A DNA stretch of 64,000 nt from Sphingomonas_O antarctica (GTDB lineage Bacteria > Pseudomonadota > Alphaproteobacteria > Sphingomonadales > Sphingomonadaceae), in assembly GCF_965137005.1 (NCBI RefSeq), contig NZ_CBCRXM010000003.1, positions 186,001-250,000 of the forward strand. The letters run 5' to 3'. Each line of letters begins with the position of its first letter. Position 1 is the stretch's first letter. Both the position numbers and the translations under genes were made by a program. The notes under the pieces are model-generated. The model saw only the letters and a list, made by a program, of their open reading frames with translations. It was not told where the DNA came from and did not search any database. Of this stretch, positions 24,142 through 32,105 are shown one piece after another.

Positions 24142-24339
24142 CTAGTGGCCAGCCTCAACATCGGCGGGGCCGCCGATCAGGATGTAATGGCGGTCGCAAT
24201 AGCCGCAATCCACCCAGCCCTTGTCGTCGATTTCCAGCCACACGCGCGGATGGCCGAGCGCGGCGGGGATATCGCCACCGCCGTCGCACGCGATACGGCG
24301 TTTTGGGGTGCGGATGGTTTCGGGAGCCGGTGTTGCCAT
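24142..24339 (-). CDS. Small zinc-finger protein (zf-CHCC / NDUFS6-like)
   Basis: A 65-residue protein with the CHCC zinc-binding pattern: C18 in IACDGGG, H30 in LGHPRVWL, and the C-terminal pair C45 and C48 (DCGYCDRHYIL). This resembles the zinc domain of the NDUFS6 subunit of mitochondrial complex I and is common as a standalone protein in alphaproteobacteria. It starts at the ATG at 24337-24339. It lies just upstream of tldD (26 bases) on the same strand. The precise role is not known; association with respiratory complex I is a family-based guess. Confidence 0.85.
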   Translation of the reverse strand: MATPAPETIRTPKRRIACDGGGDIPAALGHPRVWLEIDDKGWVDCGYCDRHYILIGGPADVEAGH

Positions 24340-24414
24340 ACACTCCGGTTAGCAGCGGCGAGGACGGAGCGGAAGAAGGTTGGGCAATCGCGCGCTCGAC
24401 GCTAAGCGACGATT

Positions 24415-25335
24415 ATGTCCGAAGCCGCCATCGTGATCGACAATCTCCAGAAAACCTATGTCGGAGGGAAGCGTGCGCTCGACGGCGTGACCTTCGACGT
24501 GCCGCGCGGGCAGATTTTTGGGCTGCTGGGACCCAATGGCGCGGGCAAGTCGACGCTGATCAACATCCTGTCCGGCATGGTCAACAAAACCGGCGGCTCC
24601 GCGAAGATTTGGGGCTTCGATATCACCGATCATCCGCGCAATGCCAAAGCGTCGATCGGCATCGTTCCGCAGGAAATCCTGTTCGATCCGTTCTTCACGC
24701 CATTCGAGGCCCTGGAGCTGCAAGCCGGATTGTACGGCGTGCCCAAGGGACAGCGGCGGTCGATGGAACTGCTCCGCGCGATGCGTTTGGAGGACAAGGC
24801 CAACGCTTATGCCCGGACCCTGTCGGGCGGGATGAAGCGGCGGCTGCTGGTCGCCAAGGCAATGGTCCATTCGCCGCCGGTGCTGGTGCTCGACGAGCCG
24901 ACCGCGGGCGTCGATATCGAATTGCGCCAGCAGCTCTGGGCGTATGTCCGCGAACTCAATTCGCACGGCGTGACCATCGTGCTGACGACGCATTACCTCG
25001 AGGAAGCCGAGCAATTGTGCGACCGCATCGCGATCATCAATCACGGGCGGCTGATCACCAACCAGCCGACGCGCGAACTGGTCAATATGGCGCAGGAAAA
25101 GATCGTCGAAGTGACGGTCGACCGCGATCTGGCGGAAGCGCCGCAATCGCCGGTGTTCGAGAAGGTAACCGTATTGCGGGATCGCGTATTGCAGATCACC
25201 TATCGCAAGGACCGCGCCAACGCGGGCGAAGTCCTGGCAGCGGTGACGGGTGCGGGGCTGGGCATCGTCGATGTGTCGACCAAGGAGCCCGATCTGGAAG
25301 ACGTATTCCTCAACCTGACGCGCGCCGGCGCCTAG
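24415..25335 (+). CDS. ABC transporter ATP-binding protein (ABC-2 type, no adjacent permease)
   Basis: A 306-residue ATPase resembling YadG/DrrA-type ABC-2 exporters. Walker A GLLGPNGAGKST, Q-loop (IVPQEI), signature LSGGMKRRLL, Walker B VLVLDEPTAGVD and switch histidine TTHYLEEAEQL are all present; the last 75 residues form the usual C-terminal domain of this subfamily. A membrane partner would normally follow, but the next gene, 22 bases on, is purU. Either the permease is elsewhere or the ATPase works without one. It heads a plus-strand set with purU and nadB. Confidence 0.92.
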   Translation: MSEAAIVIDNLQKTYVGGKRALDGVTFDVPRGQIFGLLGPNGAGKSTLINILSGMVNKTGGSAKIWGFDITDHPRNAKASIGIVPQEILFDPFFTPFEALELQAGLYGVPKGQRRSMELLRAMRLEDKANAYARTLSGGMKRRLLVAKAMVHSPPVLVLDEPTAGVDIELRQQLWAYVRELNSHGVTIVLTTHYLEEAEQLCDRIAIINHGRLITNQPTRELVNMAQEKIVEVTVDRDLAEAPQSPVFEKVTVLRDRVLQITYRKDRANAGEVLAAVTGAGLGIVDVSTKEPDLEDVFLNLTRAGA

Positions 25336-25357
25336 CGCGTTGGATCGAAGCGCCGCG

Positions 25358-26206
25358 ATGTTCGATTACACGCTGATCCTGTCATGCCCGGATCGCCCGG
25401 GACTGGTGGCGACGGTCAGCGCCGGATTGCTCGCCGAACAGGGCAATATCCTCGAGGCGCAGCAATTCGAGGATGCGGAAAGCGGGCGCTTTTTCATGCG
25501 CGTACGGTTCCAGTCGCCCAACGGATACGATCCGGTGGCGGCGCGGTGCAGCGTGTTTGCAATGCAGGCGGGAATGGACTGGCGGCTGCGCGACAATGCG
25601 GCGCGGCCCCGCGCAGTCATTCTGGTGTCGCGCTTCGACCATTGCCTGGCCGACCTGCTTTATCGCGTGCGGATCGGCGAGCTGGCGATGGATGTGGTTG
25701 CGATCATATCCAACCATCCGCGTGACGCGCTGAGCTTTGCCGAATTGGGTACGATCCCGTTTCACCATCTGCCCGTGACGCCCGAAACCAAGGCGACCCA
25801 GGAAGCGCGCATCCGCGCCGTCGTCACCGACAGCCACGCCGATTTGATCGTGCTCGCGCGGTATATGCAAATTTTGTCCGACGATCTGGCGCGCGATTAT
25901 GCCGGGCGCTGCATCAACATCCATCACAGCTTCCTGCCCGGCTTCAAGGGCGCCAAGCCGTATCATCAGGCGCATGCCCGCGGCGTCAAACTGATCGGCG
26001 CGACCGCACATTATGTCACACCCGACCTCGACGAAGGACCGATCATCGCACAGGACGTCGAACCGATCAGCCATGCCGACACGCCCGACGATCTGGTGCG
26101 CAAGGGCCGCAATATCGAACAACGGGTCCTCGCGCGCGCGATCCACGCGCATCTCGAGGAGCGCGTATTGATCAACGGCACGAAAACCGTGGTGTTTGCA
26201 CGATGA
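25358..26206 (+). CDS. purU: Formyltetrahydrofolate deformylase
   Basis: Hydrolyses 10-formyltetrahydrofolate to formate and tetrahydrofolate, balancing one-carbon pools and supplying formate for purine synthesis. N-terminal ACT-like domain (YTLILSCPDRPGLVATVSAGL) is followed by the formyltransferase fold with INIHHSFLPGFKGAKPYHQA and LIGATAHYVTPDLDEGPII, which supply the catalytic Asn/His/Asp set. I chose the ATG at 25358 (282 residues) over an in-frame TTG 18 bases earlier. Its stop overlaps nadB by four bases. Confidence 0.95.
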   Translation: MFDYTLILSCPDRPGLVATVSAGLLAEQGNILEAQQFEDAESGRFFMRVRFQSPNGYDPVAARCSVFAMQAGMDWRLRDNAARPRAVILVSRFDHCLADLLYRVRIGELAMDVVAIISNHPRDALSFAELGTIPFHHLPVTPETKATQEARIRAVVTDSHADLIVLARYMQILSDDLARDYAGRCINIHHSFLPGFKGAKPYHQAHARGVKLIGATAHYVTPDLDEGPIIAQDVEPISHADTPDDLVRKGRNIEQRVLARAIHAHLEERVLINGTKTVVFAR

Positions 26207-27771
26207 CTTACGACACCGTCATTATCGGATCGGGCGCCGCTGGCCTGACCGCAGCGCTTAACCTCGCGCCGCATCAAAAGGTCGCAGTGCTCGCCAAGGG
26301 CGGCCTCTCCGAAGGTTCGACCGCGTGGGCGCAAGGCGGCGTCGCGGCGGTGCTGGAGGAAGGCGACAGCTTCGAAAGTCATGTCGAGGACACGATGATC
26401 GCCGGCGCGGGGCTCAACAACCGCGCGATCGTCGAGATGGTCGTGGCGGGCGCGCCGGCCGCGATCGCGCGGCTCGAAGAGCTCGGTGTGCCGTTCAATA
26501 CCCAAGGCGGCGAACTGCACCTGACGCGCGAAGGCGGGCATTCGCACCGTCGCATCGTGCATGTGAACGACGCGACCGGCTGGGCGATCCAGCAAGCGCT
26601 GGAGCGCGCGGCGGTGGCGCATCCGAATATCACGCTGCTTGCCGACCATGCCGCGGTGGACCTGATCACCGGGCGGCATGCCGAACGCTATTCGGGCGAT
26701 GGCCGGGTGTGGGGCGTCTATGCGCTCGACCGCAAATCGGGCGAGATCGAGGCGATTCTGGGCCGCGCAACGATCGTGGCGACAGGCGGCGCGGGGCGGA
26801 CCTATCTGTATTCGACCGCGCCGAGGGGCGCGACGGGCGACGGCATCGCGATGGCATGGCGCGCGGGCTGTCGTATTTCCAATATGGAATTCATGCAATT
26901 CCACCCAACCTGCCTCTACAATCTGGAGGTCAAGAACTTCCTGATCACCGAGGCGGTACGTGGCGAAGGCGGGCGGCTGATCAACCCCAAGACGGGGCGG
27001 CGGTTCATGCCCGACTATGACAAGCGCGAGGAACTGGCGCCGCGCGATATCGTCGCGCGGGCGATCGATGCCGAGATCAAGCGCGACGGGCTCGACTTCG
27101 TCCATCTCGACATCAGCCACATGCCGCCCGAATTCGTGAAGGGGCATTTTCCCAACATTTATGAGAAGCTGATTGGGCTCGGCATCGACATGACGACCGG
27201 ACCGATCCCGGTGGTGCCGGCGCAGCATTATACCTGCGGTGGAATACTGATCGACGCGCATGGCTGTACCGATCTGCCGGGGCTTTATGCGGCGGGCGAA
27301 TGTACGCAATCCGGGCTGCACGGCGCCAACCGGCTGGCCTCGAACTCGCTGCTCGAATGTTTCGTGTTCGGCGAGGCGGCGGCGAAGCACATATTGGCGA
27401 GCGAATTGTCGGACCCGCCGCCGATCCGCGCCTGGGATGCGAGCCGCGTCACCGATTCGGACGAAGAAGTCATCGTCCAGCACAATTGGCGCGAGATCCG
27501 CCGTTTCATGTGGGATTACGTCGGCATCGTCCGCACGACCAAGCGGCTCGAGCGCGCCGCGCATCGCATCGCCACGTTACGCCAGGAAGTCGCCGATTAT
27601 TACGGCAATTTCCGTGTGACGCCCGACCTTATCGAACTCCGCAATCTGGTCGAGGTCGCGGACCTGATCGTCAGGTCCGCCCTCCACCGGCATGAAAGCC
27701 GTGGGCTGCACTACACGCTCGATTATCCAGAGACCCTGCCAGTCGCCGAAGATACCGTTCTGGTGCCCTAG
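26203..27771 (+). CDS. nadB: L-aspartate oxidase
   Basis: Flavoenzyme of de novo NAD synthesis that oxidises aspartate to iminoaspartate, which NadA then condenses with dihydroxyacetone phosphate. The 522 residues carry the FAD-binding start YDTVIIGSGAAGLTAAL, the substrate region HSHRRIVHVNDATGW, and EFMQFHPT. The conserved RGEGGRLINP lies inside the capping domain, and the C-terminal helical domain follows. HYTCGGILIDAHG is also diagnostic. nadA and nadC are not adjacent. Its stop TAG interlocks with the stop of the convergent PEP-CTERM gene in a CTAG palindrome. Confidence 0.96.
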   Translation: MTYDTVIIGSGAAGLTAALNLAPHQKVAVLAKGGLSEGSTAWAQGGVAAVLEEGDSFESHVEDTMIAGAGLNNRAIVEMVVAGAPAAIARLEELGVPFNTQGGELHLTREGGHSHRRIVHVNDATGWAIQQALERAAVAHPNITLLADHAAVDLITGRHAERYSGDGRVWGVYALDRKSGEIEAILGRATIVATGGAGRTYLYSTAPRGATGDGIAMAWRAGCRISNMEFMQFHPTCLYNLEVKNFLITEAVRGEGGRLINPKTGRRFMPDYDKREELAPRDIVARAIDAEIKRDGLDFVHLDISHMPPEFVKGHFPNIYEKLIGLGIDMTTGPIPVVPAQHYTCGGILIDAHGCTDLPGLYAAGECTQSGLHGANRLASNSLLECFVFGEAAAKHILASELSDPPPIRAWDASRVTDSDEEVIVQHNWREIRRFMWDYVGIVRTTKRLERAAHRIATLRQEVADYYGNFRVTPDLIELRNLVEVADLIVRSALHRHESRGLHYTLDYPETLPVAEDTVLVP

Positions 27772-28625
27772 GCGGCAGCAACCGCGCGGCGGCGGCGGCG
27801 CGAAATCGCGCCGACCACACCGAAACCACCGATCATCAGCGCCCATTGCGTCGGCTCGGGCACGCCCGCGACCTCGAAGTTAAATGACGACGTGTTTACT
27901 TCGCCGAAGCGCCAGCTGATATTGTCGACCGCGCCTGCGAAATTATTCGACCAACCCGAACCGCTGCCGGTCGAAAATCCGACGACCACCGCATTGGGAT
28001 TGGCGATGGCCCAATCGAACAGCGAGTTGGTGTAATTGCCAGTGGGGTTGGTCAGCTTGCCGTTGCTGTTCCACACTTGCGATTGGAAATTATAATCCGA
28101 ATGCGTCCATTGATCGTCGGTGACGACCGTGCCCTGATAGATCGGCTCGAAAATCAGCGAGCCGAACTGGCCATTGTTGGTCAGGAGGATGCGCAGCGAC
28201 GGGACGAGATACGACGCGGTGCCCGACACCGAGCTGCGGTACCAATCATACGATGCGCCGCCAAAACTATCGAGCAGTTCCGGACTGGACAGGTAATAAA
28301 CCAGATCGGCTTTCGAGCCGGCGTTGGTACCACCGAACACCAGCGACCCATTGCCGTCGTGCGCAAAATCCTTGGTGATCCCCACGACACCCAAACCACC
28401 GACGTCGCTTTGCTGCCAGGTGTCGAATGCGGACGGCGCAGAAACGCGCGCGCCGGTGGAGTAAGTCACGGTGCCATTGCCGGCGTCGACAGTGCGCGCA
28501 TAAGCTGGGTCAGCGGGCGACGCACCGACGTTTAGCGCATACAGGCTGGTGTCATACACGGTCTGAGACGCCGCCGCGGCGGGCGTCGCCACACCAAGCG
28601 CGATGAGCGAGAGAACTTTGTACAT
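27768..28625 (-). CDS. PEPxxWA-CTERM sorting domain protein (PEP-CTERM 3)
   Basis: A 285-residue secreted protein of unknown function. The ATG at 28623-28625 begins a good signal peptide (MYKVLSLIALGVATPAAAAS); an earlier in-frame start would add 24 residues before it. The body is a beta-rich domain with a run like VGITKDFAHDGNGSLVFGGT, which resembles lectin-like PEP-CTERM proteins, and FSTGSGSGWSNNFAGAVDNI near the end. The tail VPEPTQWALMIGGFGVVGA and five arginines is the sorting signal. No exosortase nearby. The gene is probably transcribed on its own. Confidence 0.88.
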   Translation of the reverse strand: MYKVLSLIALGVATPAAAASQTVYDTSLYALNVGASPADPAYARTVDAGNGTVTYSTGARVSAPSAFDTWQQSDVGGLGVVGITKDFAHDGNGSLVFGGTNAGSKADLVYYLSSPELLDSFGGASYDWYRSSVSGTASYLVPSLRILLTNNGQFGSLIFEPIYQGTVVTDDQWTHSDYNFQSQVWNSNGKLTNPTGNYTNSLFDWAIANPNAVVVGFSTGSGSGWSNNFAGAVDNISWRFGEVNTSSFNFEVAGVPEPTQWALMIGGFGVVGAISRRRRRAVAAA

Positions 28626-28725
28626 TTTGCGACCCCCAAAGACCTGCACGGCATGCCGATAGCGCGACCACGCAATATCGTAAATCATTGCCACCAATAG
28701 ACTATCCCGATTTGGGACGGTTGGA

Positions 28726-29409
28726 CTATCGCTTAAACGGGTCGAACAGCGCTTCCGCCGCGGGCTTCGGCTCGATCTCGCCGCGCGCGACCGCCTCGGC
28801 GTAAAGCGTCGCGTCGGCGCGCTCCTTATGGAGCTGTTCGACCAAGGCCGCGCGGTCGCCGTCGATGCGCATGTCGGGCTGAGGCTCGATGCCAGCAGCT
28901 TTCGCCGCCTTGGCCACCGCGGCGTCGAGTTCGCGCTGCGAGGTCAGGCCGAGCGTCACGGGATCCTTGGGCGTGATGTTGACCATGTTCCAGTGCGACT
29001 TATCGCGGATCGCCGTAATCGTGTTGACGGTGGTGCCGATCAGCTTGCCGATCTGGGCATTGGTCACTTCGGGGTGATTGCGGATGATCCAGGCGATGCC
29101 GTCGGGCTTGTCGGCGCGCTTCGACACCGGCGTGTAACGCGGGCCACGGGTGCGCGACGCGGCTTCGGGTTCGCGGTCCATTTTGAGGACGTAGTTCGGA
29201 TCGGCCTGGCCGCGGTCGATATCGTCCTGGGTCAGTTCATGGCTGCGGATCGGGTCGCGACCGGTCAGCTTGCTGCCCGCCGTATCGTCGGCAATCGCCT
29301 GAACTTCGAGAATGTGCAGGCCGCAGAACGTCGCGATCTGGTCGAAGGTGAGCGCGGTGTTGTCGACCAGCCAGGCGGCGGTCGCATGCGGCATGAGCGG
29401 CTGGGCCAT
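28726..29409 (-). CDS. trcR: TrcR family cell-cycle transcriptional regulator (DUF1013)
   Basis: A 227-residue protein of the DUF1013 family, nearly universal in alphaproteobacteria and annotated as cell-cycle regulator TrcR. The N-terminal part (ALTFDQIATFCGLHILEVQAIAD) and the middle (EVTNAQIGKLIGTTVNTITAIRDKSHWN) look like two helix-turn-helix units; the sequence is otherwise highly conserved. It has its own promoter region (about 100 bases) that also holds the terminator of the upstream glycosyltransferase operon. The biochemical activity is poorly known; the assignment to the family is firm. Confidence 0.9.
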   Translation of the reverse strand: MAQPLMPHATAAWLVDNTALTFDQIATFCGLHILEVQAIADDTAGSKLTGRDPIRSHELTQDDIDRGQADPNYVLKMDREPEAASRTRGPRYTPVSKRADKPDGIAWIIRNHPEVTNAQIGKLIGTTVNTITAIRDKSHWNMVNITPKDPVTLGLTSQRELDAAVAKAAKAAGIEPQPDMRIDGDRAALVEQLHKERADATLYAEAVARGEIEPKPAAEALFDPFKR

Positions 29410-29434
29410 ACGAAAATTCCTGCACGAGATACGT

Positions 29435-29462
29435 AAAGGGCCGCCCCTTATCGGAGCGGCCC
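29435..29462 (-). terminator. Rho-independent terminator of the glycosyltransferase operon
   Basis: The minus strand has a 10-bp stem GGGCCGCTCC / GGGGCGGCCC (one G-T pair) with loop GATAA, followed by TTTACG. It lies downstream of the glycosyltransferase stop and upstream of trcR. Confidence 0.75.
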
Positions 29463-29509
29463 GTGAAACTTTTGCCTAGCGCGCGGGAACCGCAAGGGCA
29501 AGCGTGCGG

Positions 29510-30529
29510 TCAGGCGGCAATGCGGCGCTCGATCGGCGCCAGCGCGGCAAGGAACTGGCGCGCGCTCGCTTCCCAGCTGAATTTCCGGCCATAAGCAGCG
29601 ACGATGTCGCGGTCGCAGCCCAGGGCGCGGGTGATTGCGGCATCAAGGCCGGGATCGAGCGCGCCCGTCTCTGTCGAGACGACATCGATCGGCCCCGGCA
29701 CCGGATACGCCGCAACGGGCGTGCCGCATGCCATCGCCTCGATCATCACCAGCCCGAACGTATCGGTGCGGCTCGGGAACACAAAGACGTCGGCATGGGC
29801 ATAAGCGGCTGCGAGCTCCACGCCGTGTAATTTGCCGACAAAATGCGCCTGCGTATAGCGGCGGCGCAGCGTTTCGAGCGCGGGCCCATCGCCGACCACG
29901 ACTTTGCTGCCCGGGTGCGAGGTGGCGAGAAAGGCGTCGAGGTTCTTTTCGACCGCGACCCGCCCGACATAGAGCTGGATCGGGCGCGGCAATCCGGCGA
30001 GCGCGGCGGACAGCGGCTGATCGGGGGTGAATTGGCCTAGATCGACACCGCGGCCCCATAGCCGCGTATACGCGATGCCGTGGGTGGCGAGTGTGCGCTT
30101 GAGTGTCGGAGTCGAAACCAGAACCGCATGCGCGGGGGCATGAAACCAGCGCAGATACCGCCATGTCCAGCGCGCCGGCACACCGGTGCGCGCGGCGACG
30201 TAATCCGGGAACTGCGTGTGAAAGGCGGTGGTGAACGGAATGCCGCGCGCCACGCACCAATTGCGCGCGGCGACGCACAGCGGCCCTTCGGTCGACAGAT
30301 GGATCGCATCGGGCGCGGTCGCGGCAATGTCGCGCCCGACCCGTCGTGCGCCAGCGACGCTCAGCCGGATTTCGGGGTAGGTCGGGCATGGCAGCGAGCG
30401 ATATTGATCGGGCGCGATGATCGCGACCTTGTGACCCATAAGGATGAGTAGGTCGCGCGTTGCTTCCAGGGTGCGCACGACGCCATTGACCTGCGGCGCC
30501 CAGGCATCGGTGACGATGGTGATATTCAT
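29510..30529 (-). CDS. GT4-family glycosyltransferase
   Basis: A 339-residue GT-B glycosyltransferase of the group 1 (GT4) type. N-terminal MNITIVTDAWAPQVNGVVRTLEA is the typical donor-side loop; the C-terminal half has VVGDGPALETLRRRY, FVGKLHGVELAAAYAHADVFVFPS and the acidic motif around DTFGLVMIEAMACGTPV (E-x7-E). It probably transfers a hexose, such as mannose or glucose, to a lipid. The ATG overlaps the stop of the metallophosphoesterase by four bases, so both are made together; this pair recurs in sphingomonads and may serve glycolipid synthesis. Exact sugar unknown. Confidence 0.9.
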   Translation of the reverse strand: MNITIVTDAWAPQVNGVVRTLEATRDLLILMGHKVAIIAPDQYRSLPCPTYPEIRLSVAGARRVGRDIAATAPDAIHLSTEGPLCVAARNWCVARGIPFTTAFHTQFPDYVAARTGVPARWTWRYLRWFHAPAHAVLVSTPTLKRTLATHGIAYTRLWGRGVDLGQFTPDQPLSAALAGLPRPIQLYVGRVAVEKNLDAFLATSHPGSKVVVGDGPALETLRRRYTQAHFVGKLHGVELAAAYAHADVFVFPSRTDTFGLVMIEAMACGTPVAAYPVPGPIDVVSTETGALDPGLDAAITRALGCDRDIVAAYGRKFSWEASARQFLAALAPIERRIAA

Positions 30530-31335
30530 GCCGCGATCCTCAGCGGTGCGGGGGCGGAGCGTCTGGCGACTTCTTCGGCCCAGTGGAGAATTTCCATCCG
30601 CCCGTCGAAATGTTCGACCAAGGCGGTACAGCTTTCGACCCAGTCGCCGTCGTTATAATAGGTCACGCCGGCAATCTCGCGCATCTCGGCATTGTGGATG
30701 TGGCCGCAGACGACGCCATCGACGCCGCGCATGCCCGCTTCATGCGCGACGACCTCCTCGAAGCGTGAGATGAACGCGACGGCGTTCTTGACCTTGTGTT
30801 TGGCGTGCTTCGACAGCGACCAATAAGGCAGTTTAAGCCAGGCGCGGACGCGGTTCACGACGACGTTCAGCCGCATCAGCCATTCATATGCATGATCGCC
30901 GACGACCGCGAGCCAGCGGTGCGCGAGCATGATCGCATCGAATTCGTCGCCGTGCAGCACCAGCAGTTTGCGCCCGTCGGCGGTATCGTGAATCGCCTTG
31001 CGGCGGATTTCCACCCCGCCGAAATTCATGCCGGTGAACTGGCGGAACATCTCGTCATGATTCCCGGGGATGTAGACGACCCGCGTGCCGCGCTTGGCGC
31101 GCTTCATCACCCGCCAGACGACATCGTTGTGGCCGGCGGGCCAATAAAACCGCTTCTTCATCCGCCACCCGTCGATGATGTCGCCGACAAGGTAGAGCGT
31201 GTCGCTGTCGGTATGATCGAGAAAGTCGGTCAACAGCTTGGCATTGCAGCCCCGCGTGCCGAGGTGAACGTCGCTGATCCAGATCGTGCGGAACCGTCGC
31301 CGCACGCCGTTCGTCGCCGCCGAAACCCTGTCCAT
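30526..31335 (-). CDS. LpxH-like metallophosphoesterase
   Basis: A 269-residue calcineurin-type phosphoesterase of the UDP-2,3-diacylglucosamine diphosphatase group. Metal-binding motifs in order: WISDVHLGTRG (D, H), VGDIIDGW (D), PGNHDE (N, H), VLHGDEFD (H) and VCGHIHNAEM (H). In lipid A synthesis LpxH splits UDP-diacylglucosamine. This subgroup, with the fixed glycosyltransferase neighbour, may act on a different phospholipid-type substrate, so the exact reaction is uncertain. A hairpin lies five bases before the start codon. Confidence 0.88.
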   Translation of the reverse strand: MDRVSAATNGVRRRFRTIWISDVHLGTRGCNAKLLTDFLDHTDSDTLYLVGDIIDGWRMKKRFYWPAGHNDVVWRVMKRAKRGTRVVYIPGNHDEMFRQFTGMNFGGVEIRRKAIHDTADGRKLLVLHGDEFDAIMLAHRWLAVVGDHAYEWLMRLNVVVNRVRAWLKLPYWSLSKHAKHKVKNAVAFISRFEEVVAHEAGMRGVDGVVCGHIHNAEMREIAGVTYYNDGDWVESCTALVEHFDGRMEILHWAEEVARRSAPAPLRIAA

Positions 31336-31339
31336 GACG

Positions 31340-31361
31340 AAGCGCCTTCGTTTGGGCGCTT
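31340..31361 (-). promoter_or_regulatory. Hairpin just upstream of the LpxH-like gene
   Basis: AAGCGCC / GGCGCTT stem of 7 bp with an 8-base loop ends 5 bases before the start codon and would cover the probable ribosome binding site (GAAGG). It may instead be the terminator of the GST gene, but it lacks a T tract. Confidence 0.3.
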
Positions 31362-31420
31362 ATGCCGGTGGAATGTTACAGTGGGTTGCGACTTTTATGG
31401 ACGAACGGTGACAGTCCGGC

Positions 31421-32050
31421 TCAGCCCTTGGCCTGCATCTCTTCAATCAATTTGGTGTCGATCGCCTTCGCGCGCTGATAGGCTGGGCGTGCTTGCAGCC
31501 GTTTGGCATAGGCTTCGAACGCCGGGCGCGGTTCGAACGATTTGAACATCATGCCCCAGTCGACCTGCGACCCGACATAGACATCAGCGGCGGAGAAATT
31601 CGGCCCGGCAATCCACGCGTCGCCCGTTGGCATCGCGCGTTCCAGATTGTCGATCGCCGCTTCGAAACTGCCATAGCCGGCCATCATCGCCTTGTCGGGG
31701 GGCGCAAGTCCGCCCAGCGACTTGGCAGTGACCGCGCTCTCCACCGGTCCGGCGGCGAAGAACAGCCAGCGGTAATAAGCGCCGCGCTCCCCTGTCGGCG
31801 GGGCGAGGCCCGCGTCGGGAAAGGCATCGGCGAGATAGGCGCAAATCGCCGCGGCTTCGGTCACGACCACGTCACCGTGTTTGATCGCGGGCACTTTCCC
31901 CATCGGATTGACCGCAAGGTATTCGGGCGCCTTCATCGTCGTGCCATAGTCGAGCACGACCTGTTCGTACGGCTGACCAACCTCCTCAAGCATCCAGCGC
32001 GCAATCTGTCCGCGCGACATGGGATTGGTGTAGAATGTCAGTGCAGCCAT
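31421..32050 (-). CDS. Glutathione S-transferase family protein
   Basis: A 209-residue protein with the thioredoxin-like N-domain (LTFYTNPMSRGQIARWMLEEVG; glutathione-binding VPAIKHGDVVVTEAAAICAYLAD) and the all-helical C-domain. The serine in NPMSRGQ could activate glutathione. Proteins like this detoxify electrophiles or reduce thiols; the substrate cannot be named. Preceded by a hairpin that separates it from the upstream PEP-CTERM gene. Confidence 0.93.
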   Translation of the reverse strand: MAALTFYTNPMSRGQIARWMLEEVGQPYEQVVLDYGTTMKAPEYLAVNPMGKVPAIKHGDVVVTEAAAICAYLADAFPDAGLAPPTGERGAYYRWLFFAAGPVESAVTAKSLGGLAPPDKAMMAGYGSFEAAIDNLERAMPTGDAWIAGPNFSAADVYVGSQVDWGMMFKSFEPRPAFEAYAKRLQARPAYQRAKAIDTKLIEEMQAKG

Positions 32051-32059
32051 CGACTCAGG

Positions 32060-32091
32060 TCCCCGAATGTCTCAAGCGAAACATTCGGGGA
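32060..32091. terminator. Hairpin between PEP-CTERM 4 and GST
   Basis: Perfect stem TCCCCGAATGT / ACATTCGGGGA (11 bp) with a 10-base loop. It lies 14 bases after the stop of PEP-CTERM 4 and 9 bases before the GST start on the minus strand. There is no T tract, so termination is not certain; it could also cap the GST leader. Confidence 0.5.
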
Positions 32092-32105
32092 ACAACCGAG
32101 TCGAG

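Noticed and set aside
24099..25376. A 425-codon frame covering the orphan ABC ATPase in another frame
   Set aside because: Composition is that of an out-of-frame shadow; the ATPase frame has all ABC motifs.
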